From Cristatella mucedo (Eukaryota > Bryozoa > Phylactolaemata > Cristatellidae), in contig WPIO01000100.1 in the NCBI GenBank assembly GCA_009760855.2, positions 952,501 through 1,016,500 of the forward strand: a stretch of DNA of 64,000 bases, in the 5' to 3' direction. Below the pieces are notes generated by a model. That model made no database searches and was not told the DNA's origin. It was given only the letters and a program-made list of their open reading frames with translations. The position numbers and the translations under genes were made by a program. Shown here one piece after another: positions 13,216 to 23,489 of this stretch (position 1 is its first letter; each line of letters starts with the position of its first letter).

Positions 13216-13562
13216 GCTAGACTGCAGAAACTCGTTCCAATGTCTTCGATATGGACGTAGAGACTGGACGGAACATTCTCCTGACTGACCTCACGACATC
13301 CCCCGATCCGAAAACATTTAAAAAGAAACTAAAAACGACACACCTGTCCCTCACAAAATTCTGTTTTTTCTTGTGATTTTTTTCTGCATGCTTGTGCATG
13401 CTCAAAGTGTGCATTTTATCACTAACCACATTATTTGACCCTGTGCATTCGGTAACTAATCATGTGCGTATGCTTCCCTTACAGTATTTGTAAAGTTCCT
13501 GGAAAGAGATTAAGTTAGCTTATGGCGACGTACACACGTATTGTTTTTATTACTATTATTTA
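13216..13562 (+). mobile_element. LINE family A 3' fragment
   Basis: C-terminal coding remnant (GACCTCACGACATCCCCCGA) followed by the family A 3' UTR, with repeated GCATGCTTGTGCATGCTC. The decayed hairpin CCTGGAAAGAGATTAAGTTA follows, then a TTATTACTATTATT tail. Confidence 0.65.
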
Positions 13563-13712
13563 GGAGCTGTCATGGTTCCGGATCTATTGACGGATGCAGA
13601 GCAGAGCTTTTAATTTGATCTCCGAGGCTCTCCGTACAGTGGCTTCTTCATATCTAACTGAACTGCTGCACCAGCCACAGCCTCCTCGCTGAGCCCTCGG
13701 ATTCCCAGCAAC
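13563..13712 (+). mobile_element. LINE family B coding fragment
   Basis: A degraded piece of the family B C-terminal domain, recognisable by TATCTAACTGAACTGCTGCA and the following CAGCC-CCTCG block. It aligns with 4600-4660. Confidence 0.5.
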
Positions 13713-14339
13713 GATAATAAAACGAAGAGCGGTTAAAGCACCCACGAACACATCCGTGTAAGGACTGAAACGAAAACGCGTTATGATAATACACGAACCC
13801 GACTTTCCAGTCTCATAGTACTGACCAAGAAGACCTGCGTACTGCTACTAGAGCTTTCGTTTGTAGAATGTTTGACTGGCACGTTTGGCTGATTCTTAGA
13901 GTTTCTTAATGGAAGGGTGATTAGTCATCCACTTATACCTACCTTGTGCACTACCTGCCTCCCTCAGAAACGCAAATCTATCTCTAATAACCTTCCTGCT
14001 TCCTTTCCCCTAGTCTTTATCGTAGGCAACGGTTGCATCAAATCCCCTAAATTGGTCTTAACTTAATTCAATCAAGTGCAACCGCAGGTGTTCGAGTAGC
14101 TTGTCATTAGTGCTCCAGCAACCTCCTCCTTCCGTCGAACTAGTTTACACCTCGTTTCAGTCAAATAGAGCAGCGGTTACTCATTGTGCTTAAAATAGCA
14201 TCGCGGACATTGGAGGGATCCGAGATTCAGCTCTGCGATCAAACTTAGTAGTCCACAACAGGTGCCGAATTCCAAGGGCCCGTTACGTCCTTTCCCCGGG
14301 GGCTCACGACGCTGTTAGTTCATGCACAACCCCAACCGC
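13713..14339. other. no gene seen
   Basis: Unassigned sequence of moderate GC between LINE fragments. No recognisable exon, RNA or repeat module. Confidence 0.45.
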
Positions 14340-14800
14340 TTATTTTTGTCTCGAAGTAAGCTCAAATTCTTTGGAGACCTTGCCTTTCGTTTTTATGCTC
14401 TCAAAGCCCGGAACTCAGTCCCGACTGATGTAATGACATCCCCTGACTGAAAGTTGAAGATTAGTTAATTCAGCAGCCTCATTTATATAGCAGCAGAATC
14501 GCCTTGACGGCTAGTACCCCCACCTACAGAAGGCCATAAAGAATTGTCCACTGCAGAACTCAAACCAACGACCTGGGTTGAGCTTGGCGACATCTAAAAG
14601 AAGCTAAGCTCACCTGTTACTCACATCATTTGCCGTATCTATGTGATTTTTCCATGTTTCCATGTTTCCATGCTTATAAGGGCTAACACTGTGCATGTTA
14701 CCACTCATCACCTTTTGCATGTTGACACTATGCGGGTTATCACTAACCGTACGGTCACGCTTCCTTTATAGCATATGTAAAGTGCATATAAAGATAAATG
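14340..14800 (+). mobile_element. LINE family A fragments around a SINE relic
   Basis: 14340-14460 is the C-terminal coding block (CTCAAATTCTTTGGAGACCT, then CGGAACTCAGTCCCGACTG). 14640-14800 is 3' UTR (CACTGTGCATGTTACCACTC) ending in a decayed hairpin. The two pieces are separated by an S1-like SINE at 14464-14610, consistent with one LINE copy interrupted by the SINE. Confidence 0.55.
14464..14610 (-). mobile_element. SINE S1 relic
   Basis: Diverged minus-strand S1 copy. The forward text shows CAGCAGCCTCATTTATATAG, CGCCTTGACGGCTAGTACC and a box-B complement near AACTCAAACCAACGACCTG, in the order seen in better copies. Confidence 0.5.
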
Positions 14801-15155
14801 ATATTGAAAAAACAATAATTCACTTGGGTGAAGTTAATGCACAAGTATAGAGCATTAGATGGGAATCGTATGAGGGACGGACTTAACCTCAATTTTTTGA
14901 TTACATGTCCTAAAAATCGATCCTTCCTCATTATATGTGATTTCAAAATTCACTCTGATGACTTCTCTGACGCCTTCAGCACTGAATTTCATTCATCGAC
15001 TGAATCGTTGACCCTTGTGGCTCATGTTCGTGGCCCTAATCACATCTAAGGTCACACACTCAACCAAATTCTCTCATACACCACCATTTCACCACAATTG
15101 CTACCAAATCCTGCTTATCTGACAACAGTGGATCTCATTCAGTCTACAATGCGTG

Positions 15156-15205
15156 CCTCCTCCTCCTCCTCCTCCTCCTCCTCCTCCTTCTCCTCCTACT
15201 CTTCC
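15156..15205. repeat. (TCC)n microsatellite inside LINE coding sequence
   Basis: A run of TCC units at the place where the intact copy (17740-17760, minus strand) has only a short run of serine codons. It is therefore an expansion within a dead endonuclease reading frame. The apparent poly-Ser and poly-Pro proteins here are not genes. Confidence 0.85.
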
Positions 15206-15344
15206 TTTAAAATCCTATGTGAATCACCAAACCTCAAGACCCTTGACATCGATGTTATCCGTGCGAGTGTATCTGCCTCGCCTCTGCTGCTCAGTCCCCC
15301 TTCCGACCTGTCATTATTGGCAGACTGCTACAACACGACATCCC

Positions 15345-18300
15345 CTGCAATATAATAATAATAGTGATAATAATTCACTTGATAAAGTGCCCTCGGGGAA
15401 CTCAATCTCTCTCTAGGCGCTTTACATTTGCTGCAAAGGGAAATGCAATTGAATGGTGAGTAAAATCATGCTTGAAAAACAAACAAAATGAATAATATGG
15501 TTAGGGGTGACATGCACAGGGTCAGCATGCAAATGTGGTTAGTGGCAGCATGCACAGTGTCAGCACACATAAGCACATCAAGGACGAATCACAGGGACCC
15601 ACAAAATGCTGTCCTAAATAGGTGTGTTTTTAAGTTTCTTTTAAATGTGGTCAGGTCAGGGGATGTTCTGACGCAGGTCGGGAGGAAGTTCCAGGCTTTG
15701 GGAGCATACGAGCTAAATGCACGGTCTCCAAAGAATTTGAAGCTTTTACGAGGTATTTGTAGCCTGTTGGATTCCGAAAAGCAGGTGGTACGATGCTTGG
15801 CCTGATGGGGAAGTATATCTGAGAGATCGGCTGGAGCCAAAGAATAAAGTGACCTAGAAGTGAGCGACAAAACCTTGAAGTCAATACGTTGCTTGACTGG
15901 TAGCCAGTGCAGGTCGGCGAGAAGTGGAGCAATGTGGCAACTGCGACGCTCACGACAGACAAGCCTAGCTGCAGAGTTTTGCAGCAGTTACAATCGCCTA
16001 ATCGCACATGCCGGTAGGCCAGTAAACAGTGAGTTGCAGAAGTCGAGACGGGATGTCACGAATGCATGGACAAACTTGGACGTGGTATCCTTATCTAAAC
16101 AAGCCCGACGTTTAGCAATGTTATGAAGCTGAAAATAGGCAGATTTGACTGTGGAGCTGATATGGTCGTCTAACGAAAGATAGCTTTTAAATATGACACC
16201 TAGATTTCGACCAGATTTAACAGGAGATATGCTGGCAGAGCCAATATTAAGCGTCAGCCTTTCCAATTTGTGAATCACACTGGGTTTGCCCATAACTAGT
16301 AAGTTCGTTTTATCGTCATTTAGTTTTAGAAAATTTGCTGCCATCCATGTGCGGATGTCATCAAGACATGCAGCAAGTGGTGGGAGGGATCAAAGCAAAG
16401 GTACAACTGAGTGTCATCTGCATAGAAGTGAAAGCCTAGATTGTGCTTGGCAATCACATCAGCAAGAGGGAGAGAATAAACCGTGAAAAGAACCGGACCT
16501 AGCACGGAGACCTGAGGTACAACATATTTCAGAGGTACCTCAGATGATCTTTGTCCATTCACGTCAATACTCTAGAGTCTCCCACTGAGATAGGACCTGA
16601 ACCACTGAATAGTAATGCCCAGTGACGCCAGTGATACCCAGGCGTGATGAGAGGCGCTCCAGAAGAACTTTGTGATCGATGGTATCAAAAGCTGCCAAAA
16701 GATCAAGCAAAACCAGCAGAGACACTCTACCCACGCCTGTATTCCTAAGTAGGTCGTTTTACGCCCTAAGCAATGCTGACTTTGTGGAGTGATTGGTTCT
16801 AAAGCCAGACTGGAACTTACTAGCAAGATTTGAGGTTTTGATATATGATTTCAGCTGGTCCACCACGACCCGTTCCAGTGTCTTTGATAGAAATGGTAGA
16901 AGGGAAACTGGGCGGCAATTGCTCAAGTTCTCTTAGTTTAGTGTAGCTTTCTTGAAAAGTGGCCTGACTACAGGTCTTTTGAAAAGTGCTGGGACATGAC
17001 CTGAGGCTAATGACAAATTAATGATGTTAGTTATGCATGGCAGCAGCAGATCAATGCAACGTAGGAGCAGGACAGTGGGAATAGGGTCCAGAGGACTTGT
17101 TGTCTTCTTTGATTGAGATACGAACTTCAGGACTAGATCCCTAGTGACCAGCTTAAATGTAGACATTGAGGTGCAGCCAGGAATCGAGGAACAGCATGCT
17201 AGTGGGGATGTTGTCATCGTAGGGATAGATTCCCTGATCTTGTCTATCTTCTACACAAAGAATCGAGAGAAGCGATCGGCTAGATCATCAGGTAAGAAGC
17301 TAATCTGGGAGTGGTTAAGGACATGGTTTATCGTCAACATCAGCATTTTCTGATTGTGCATCTGCGATTCAACAATGGTTCTATAGAAGCTAGACTTGGC
17401 ATTTGCTAGGATCGATTAGCATGACCTACAGTAGTCTTCATTTGCCTGTAGATGGACAGTCAGTCCAGATCTCGTGTATGCTTTTTTAAGTTTTTGCTTA
17501 GTAGACTTGGCTAGTTTAATGTCTGTGGTAAACCATAGGCCGTCTGGGCGGGGGCGCACAGTGCGCTTTGTCAGAGGGGCAAACTCGTCTAGCGTGTCAG
17601 CTAGTGTCATGTTGTAGCTATCTACCAATGATGACAGATCGGAGGGAGGACTGAGCAGTAGAGGTGAAGCAGATATTCTCGCACGGACAGCATCGATGTC
17701 AAGGGTCTTGAGGTTTCGCGATTCACAGGTTATTTTAGAGGAGGAGGTGGACACACACTGTAGATTGACTGAGATCTGAATGTGGTCAGATAAGCAGGAT
17801 TTGGTGATAATTGGTGATGACAAAGTGCAGTTGTATGAGAAAATCTGGTCGAGTGTGTGACCCTTGATGTGGGTAGGACCATGCACATGAGCCACAAGAG
17901 ACAGTGACTCAGTCAATCCACGAAATTCGGTGCTGAAAGCGTCAGATAAGTTATCAAAGTGAACGTTGAAATCAGACATAACGAGGAATGATCGATTTGC
18001 TGCACACAGAATCGAAATGAGATCGGAGAAATCTGAGATAAAGAAGGAGTTGGTATCTGATGGGCGATAGACTATTGCCACTATCGGCAGCTTCTTTTTG
18101 GGTGAGACCAAGACAATTGATTCAAAAGACTGCTTCGAAGGTACTGCAAATGGCTTGAAGTTGAATTTCGAGGGCACGATAATAGCAACTCAACCTCCAG
18201 TTTTGATTGATCTAGGGGTGTGAAAGAACGAGAAACCAGATGGGGTTGCGTCTTTTATTGTCGGGCAGTTTATGGATTTTAGCCAAGTTTCAGTTAGGGC

Positions 18301-18944
18301 GAGCAGGTCAATACCATTTCTAGAAATAAGGTCGCTTATTACCAGAGGTTTATTGCACATTGAGCGAGGATTCCAAAGGCAAGTGTTAAGTCTGGCCGAT
18401 GGAGTTACAACAGGCCTGACGACCACCAAGTTAGAGAAATTTACAGTGACGCATGTGGGGAGCGTGCTGAGCGGTTCGAGACAATGCTAGGAATACCAAA
18501 CGAGCGGCTCTTTAGCTCGCAGTTCCCGCCCAACGCGCGGCGTCGAACCTGGCGGTTCCGGCCACCGCGGCGACTACGGGGTCCTTTTTTTTTGTTAATG
18601 CATAGTTCATGAATCTTAGCAACAACATTAATATCTTGGAATGCATTTGATCTAAGATGACGAAGCGATAACAGCTGCTGACGATCATAACTTCCATGCA
18701 GGTTACTAGCCGCCGGCGTAGCTAAGGCAGCAGCCGGCGTGGGAGACCCAGCAGCCCGAAGCGAAAACCTTTAAATATACATAGGCACGTAATTTCTTAC
18801 GGGCTACGATCAAATAACAATCAGAATAACTTTAAACAGGTCTTATCTGTATCTTTTCCGTATACGATGTTCGCAAGAACTTCGGTTTTCGGAAGAAATC
18901 TGCAACGGACACGAACGCACGTTAGAGCGATCTGTGTCAGGAGG
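15345..18944 (-). mobile_element. LINE family A, nearly full-length copy
   Basis: The longest family A copy in the window, about 3.6 kb. From right to left it has a 5' UTR (18430-18944), an endonuclease (17416-18429), an RT (16000-17220) and a C-terminal domain (15589-15990). The 3' UTR ends in the hairpin and TAATAATAATAGTG-type tail at 15345-15415. The 5' UTR has no ORF1-like frame, so the family may be single-ORF, or ORF1 may lie upstream and be truncated here. The copy sits inside the plus-strand copy described above. I could not find an exact target-site duplication. Confidence 0.8.
15589..18429 (-). pseudogene. LINE family A ORF2 (endonuclease plus reverse transcriptase), broken
   Basis: A retrotransposon polyprotein that nicks target DNA and copies its own RNA into it. 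Endonuclease start at 18190-18429: LNTCLWNPRSMCNKPLVISD, then LLALTETWLK, which holds the catalytic Glu of the APE-type fold. The next frame (17416-18177) has IVAIVYRPSD, FLVMSDFNVHFD, HVHGPTHIKGHTLD and LSDH, which are APE-type endonuclease motifs. RT pieces: ATLNxx at 16933-17217, LIFWQ-type remnants at 16572-16826, then [12 protein letters not shown] with intact YADD at 16326-16562. The C-terminal block is LDKDTTSKFVHAFVTSRLDF. Frame breaks near 18180, 17220, 16570 and 15990 make it non-functional. Confidence 0.8.
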
Positions 18945-20349
18945 CGCGAATGCTCGACAAGTTGGCAACTCTGACTAAGCGCACTGTGCGCACTCACCAA
19001 GATGGCCTGTGGTTTACCACAGAGAGTAAACTAGCCAGGTCTATTAACGGCAAGCTTGAAAAAGCATACACAAGATTAGGAGTGACTGTCCATCGACAGG
19101 CATATGAGGACTTCTGTAGATCGTACCAATTGATCCTAGGAAATGCCTAATCTATGCTTAATCTTCTATGAAAACATTGTTTAATCCCAGATGCACAACC
19201 CAAAAATGCTAATGTCAACGATCAACCCTCTCCTCAACCGCTCCTAGGTTAGCTCCTTACCTAATTATTCCTGTGATGATCTGGCTGATTGTTTCTCTAG
19301 CTTTTTTGTCTAGAAGATGGACAAGACCAGGGAGTCTATCTCTGTGATGGCAGCATTCCCCCTAGAATGCTGTCCCTTTATTCCTTGCAGCACCTCAATT
19401 TCTACATTCAAGGAGGTCACTAGTGACCTAGTCCTGAAGTTCGTGTCCCAATCAAAGAAGACAACTAGTCCTTTGGACCCTATTCAGGCTGTCCTGCTCC
19501 TAAGATGCATAGATCTTCTGTTGATATGCAAATGCAAACCTAACTGTTTCATTAGCCCCATATCATGTTCCAGAAACTCTCAAAAAAGCTGTAGTCAGGC
19601 CACTACTCGAGAAAGCAACGCCAGACCCAGAGAACTTGAGAAACTATCGCCCAGTCTCCCTTCTACCATTCCTATCAAAGACACTGGAACGAGTCGTGGC
19701 AGATCAGCTGAAATCATAGATTGAAACTTCGAACCTTGATATAAGTTCCAGTCTGGCTTTAGAGCTAATCACTTCACAGAGTCAGCGTTGCTTCGGGTGC
19801 ACAACGACCTACTTAGGAATGCAGACATGGGTAGAGAATCTCTGCTTGTTTTGCTCGATCTTTCGGCAGCTTTTGATAATGTCAATCAACAAGTTCCTCT
19901 TGAGCGCCTCTCATCTCACCTAGGCATTACTGGCGCCCGTTGGTTCAGATCCTACCTATCTCAGTGGGTGATTCCAGAGTAATAATGTGAATGGACAAAT
20001 ATTACTCGAGGAACTTCGGAAATACGGGGTAGCTCAGAGATCCGTGCTCAGTCTCGTTCTTTTCACGGTTTACACTCTCCCTCTTGCCTATGTGATTGCC
20101 AAGCATAATTTTGACTTTCACATTTATGTGTATAACACTCAGTTTTACCTTTGCTTTTATCTCACCCAACCCCCAGCACGCTGAATTCTTTTAACTAACT
20201 TGCAAATTTTCCTAAATTATACGTGGATAAAACTAACTTACTAGTTACAAACAAACCAAGTGTAACTCGGAAATTATAAAGGCTTACACTCAGAATTGGC
20301 TCTGCCAGCATATCTCCTGTTGCATCTGCACGAAATCTAGGTGTCATGG

Positions 20350-20785
20350 AATCTAATGTATCTTCTTCTGTAACACCACAAAGTCATACAGACCACATGG
20401 GTGTTCCGCAGGAGAGTTTTGTATAGCTCAATCACAAACTAAGTGGCTTTTGGTACGCATTCGGTAGCCAGCAGACTTCGTCTCACGAAACAAAGAGAAA
20501 GTGGAAAGCATAGCAGAGTCAGGATAGCAGTTGAGGTAGTGAACAGCATGGAAGTAGTAGCTCAGGATCGCTAAAAAAGATGAGCCAAAGTCAGCAGTAG
20601 GAGAGTAGTTGTCGTTGCGTAAGAATTGTGGAAGCGAGTTCCACAGTCTTGGACCAGCAGAGCTGAAGCTTCTATCGCCAACGGTCTTTAAGCAGAGGAA
20701 TGGGACAGCTAATTTTTGTATACACAGGACCTGAGGGTGCGAACAGGCTGAAACTGATGCAGCAGTTCAGCTAGGTACGGAGGAG
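20350..20785 (-). mobile_element. LINE family B insertion, 5' truncated
   Basis: Minus-strand family B 3' end. The forward text runs CACAAAGTCATACAGACCAC, TTCGGTAGCCAGCAGACTTC and GAAGCGAGTTCCACAGTCTT, the reverse complement of 4600-5010. It interrupts the plus-strand family A copy. Confidence 0.8.
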
Positions 20786-21175
20786 CCTCGTACAAACCTC
20801 AAATCTTTTGGAGGCCGGGCCTTTAGTTCGTGTGCTGCCAAAGCCTGGAACTCAGTCTCGACTTCCGTCATGTCATCCCCTGACTTACCACATTTAAACA
20901 GAAATTGAAAAGCACCTCTGTTGACAGCATTGGGTGGGTCCCTGTAATTCGTCTTGTATGTGATTATGCGTGCTGACACGTTTTCATACTGCCACTAACC
21001 ACACTTGCATGCTGACCCTGTGCATGTTACCCCTAACCATGTTATTCATGTTGTCTATATTGCAAGATACCACTCACCATTTGATTGTGTATCCTTAGCA
21101 ACTAATGTAAAGCGCCTAGAAAGAGATTGAGTTCTCTGAGGTATAGGTAAACCTGCATCAAGTGTGTTATTATTG

Positions 21176-21681
21176 CCGATTGTCTTCAGCTCAGGGAGAT
21201 GTGTTATGAACAACATGCTACAAGGGAACGCGGAATAAACAACAATAACAGCCAGCGTGCTTAACTTCCGAGACGCTAGGGCAGTGGGTGCTCGTGGCCT
21301 ACGGTGGGTAGCCGAACTGACGGAGTCCGCCAGCCATCCATCCTTCGGGATTTGGATAATCAGATCGGGATATTCAGCCGCCAAATCCCACGTCTCCGCT
21401 GGCGAATTCCACGAACTTGATATCCCCAGCTAATGGGCCATCCGGCCTCATGGCAACGGTCGGATTGGCCAATCCTCCGGTCCCCTCAGCTGGTTTCACA
21501 TTGCAGCCACCCTAGGCTACTGAGCCATCCTTGGGTCAATCGCACCAAAGTATTTTAATTTAAATGTCAGATATACTATATTGAGGTACCACTACTTATG
21601 CAAATTACCAAATAATCTCATCCTCTCCATTTTGACTTGACAAAAATCATTGCTGTACGTTCGGGGTATGCATATATAATG
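21176..21681. other. no gene supported
   Basis: Moderately GC-rich 21240-21540 followed by AT-rich sequence. A 109-codon minus frame (21055-21384) has no recognised domain and overlaps LINE A 3' UTR. Nothing else is identified. Confidence 0.4.
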
Positions 21682-21821
21682 AAATATAATTCATTTGTAC
21701 AGCGCCTCAAGAGAACTTAATCTCTATTCAGGCGCTTCGCATATGCCTCAGGGCTCGAGCCCATGACCTCAGCAAGACCTTGGTAAGCGTGAGCACCTAA
21801 ACGCTGGACCAAACCAGCTTG
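21682..21821 (-). mobile_element. SINE S2 copy (tRNA head plus LINE A hairpin tail)
   Basis: Minus-strand copy of the same element as 28357-28492. Forward text: ATT-rich tail, hairpin CAGCGCCTCAAGAGAACTTA to AGGCGCT, then CTCGAGCCC (box B complement) and a box A complement near CTGGACCAAACC. The tail hairpin is the family A LINE type. Confidence 0.75.
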
Positions 21822-21914
21822 GGGTAGTACCATAAACATCACAATGGGTATAATGTAAGCGTGACGTCAGTGACTGAGACGGACTTACCAACTATCAAAC
21901 TTATTTATTACCTA

Positions 21915-21995
21915 ACTAGTTAGTAAGCGCCCAGAGAGAGATTAAGTTATCTGAGGGCGCTTTATCAAGTGCATTATTATTCTTATTCTTATTAA
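21915..21995 (+). mobile_element. LINE family A 3'-end fragment
   Basis: Hairpin AAGCGCCCAGAGAGAGATTA to AGGGCGCTTTATCAAGTG followed by an ATTATTATTCTT tail, with no coding sequence attached. Confidence 0.75.
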
Positions 21996-22479
21996 ACTCA
22001 CCACTAAACCGAGCTTATGATAAGGGTTGATTTACCTGGCCGTACTCACAGTAAACCATCACAATAAAAAATCTGTCATCGAGAGAAGGCCGCGATTGTT
22101 AACACTTCAAACCAGGGCCTTTAGAGCATATTGGACAAGTGCTGCTCATCTGATCACGATGCGGCTACATGCTAGAGCAAACAGGAGCGTCGGCAGTAAG
22201 ACTGGATGATAGGCGTCATGCTGCAGTTAGTTTATCGACTGTGTTTCTCCACATTTTAGAACTTAGCATGGAAGTAAATACTAGAAAGCTAGATAGCTGA
22301 GTGACTCCAAAACCAAGCTTTAACTCTTTTTAAACGATGTCTACCTCACAGGCTTCCACTGCGCCAGTGGTTCTGGTGCTCGTCCTCAGTGACCAGTGCC
22401 CTTGGCTATAGCCGTGCAGAAGACTGTATATAAAGCACCCGGATAGAGACTAGGCTTTCAGCTACTTGACAACGAAAAT
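21996..22479. other. no gene seen
   Basis: Unassigned. No recognisable exon or repeat copy. Confidence 0.4.
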
Positions 22480-23062
22480 TTAGGGCCTTTGTAGATAGTG
22501 AAGCCACGTCCAAGTTGGTCCATGCATTTTTGACATTCCTTCTTAACTTTTGTAATTTACTGCATGCTCGTCTACTGGCCTACGAAATCAGGCTTATGAA
22601 TTTGGTGCAAAACTCTGCAGCTAAGCATTATCATGAGCTTTGCAGCCTTTACATTATACTACGGGTTGCCAAACTTCTCTGGCTTCCAATATAGCAGCGT
22701 ATTGAATTTTAGATTTTGTGACTCACTTGCAGGTCCCTATATTCTCTCTGGCTCCAGCATAGCTATCAGAACTACCCCTGTGGCTCAAATCGTTTAGCTT
22801 CAAACGAATCTAAAATCCTATGGAAATCGTGCCTTTATTTGGTATTCTCCCAAAGCCTGAAACTCACTCCCGACTGACCTCTCGTCACCCCTTGACTAAA
22901 CTAAATTAAAAAACCTAACAGTGCACCTGTCTCGCAGCATTGTCTGAGTCTGTGTGAATTGTGCATGACGTGCATCTGCTTGCTGCTGATGTGCGTGTTA
23001 TAAATAACCGTATTGACACGCTTCCCTTAAAATATAGGTTAATTCATCAGAGAGAAATTTAG
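22480..23062 (+). mobile_element. LINE family A, decayed
   Basis: C-terminal coding remnant (AAGTTGGTCCATGCATTTTT, GTGCAAAACTCTGCAGCTAA, ATCCTATGGAAATCGTGCCT) and 3' UTR. The hairpin is cut at AGAGAGAAATTTAGTT, where SINE S1 begins. Confidence 0.65.
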
Positions 23063-23232
23063 TTACTAGCTGATTTAAAATCCTCCTTTGTTAGTGACAG
23101 AAGAGCTTTAAAGGCTATCACCACCGCTTCCGGTTGGTTATAAATTGTCACCCACCGCAGTATTTGAACCCGCCACCTCGAGGCCGCGGTCGCGAGAAGC
23201 AACCACCTTACTTAGCGAGCCATCCTTGGCTC
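23063..23232 (-). mobile_element. SINE S1 copy
   Basis: Minus-strand S1: TAGCTGATTT..., GACAGAAGAGCTTTAAAGGC, TATCACCACCGCTTCC, then the box B complement AGTATTTGAACCCGCC and head GCGAGCCATCCTTGGC. It interrupts the end of the preceding LINE. Confidence 0.65.
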
Positions 23233-23448
23233 CACGGTTGCTCTACAAATGAATTTATTGCTACTACTGTTATCATGTTAGGGTGCTATATGAATGAAAT
23301 ATTTTTGTATAACCTTTACCCGTCATGCAGCCTTTTTAAAATGTATCGAAAGCTATTCATTCTCACAAGTATAAATGTACGCAAACACAACTTTTTATGC
23401 AGTGAATACATTTTTTTATTGGGAATTGATTTCCGAACGCAGTTAATA

Positions 23449-23489
<41 letters not shown>

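Larger units (their letters stand above)
14925..21175 (+). mobile_element. LINE family A plus-strand copy broken by two insertions
   Basis: Three collinear pieces of one plus-strand LINE. 14925-15344 is the endonuclease C-terminal part (FSTEFHSSTESLTLVAHVRG). 18945-20345 runs from the linker through the RT (TLTKRTVRTHQDGLWFTT, LDLSAAFDNVNQQVPLERL). 20786-21175 is the C-terminal end and 3' UTR with the hairpin at about 21110. The breaks are filled by minus-strand LINE A 15345-18944 and minus-strand LINE B 20350-20785. About 360 bases of the C-terminal domain are missing at the second break, so that event involved a deletion. Confidence 0.7.

Noticed and set aside
15098-15416. Poly-Ser and poly-Pro proteins
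   Set aside because: TCC microsatellite read in two frames inside a LINE remnant.
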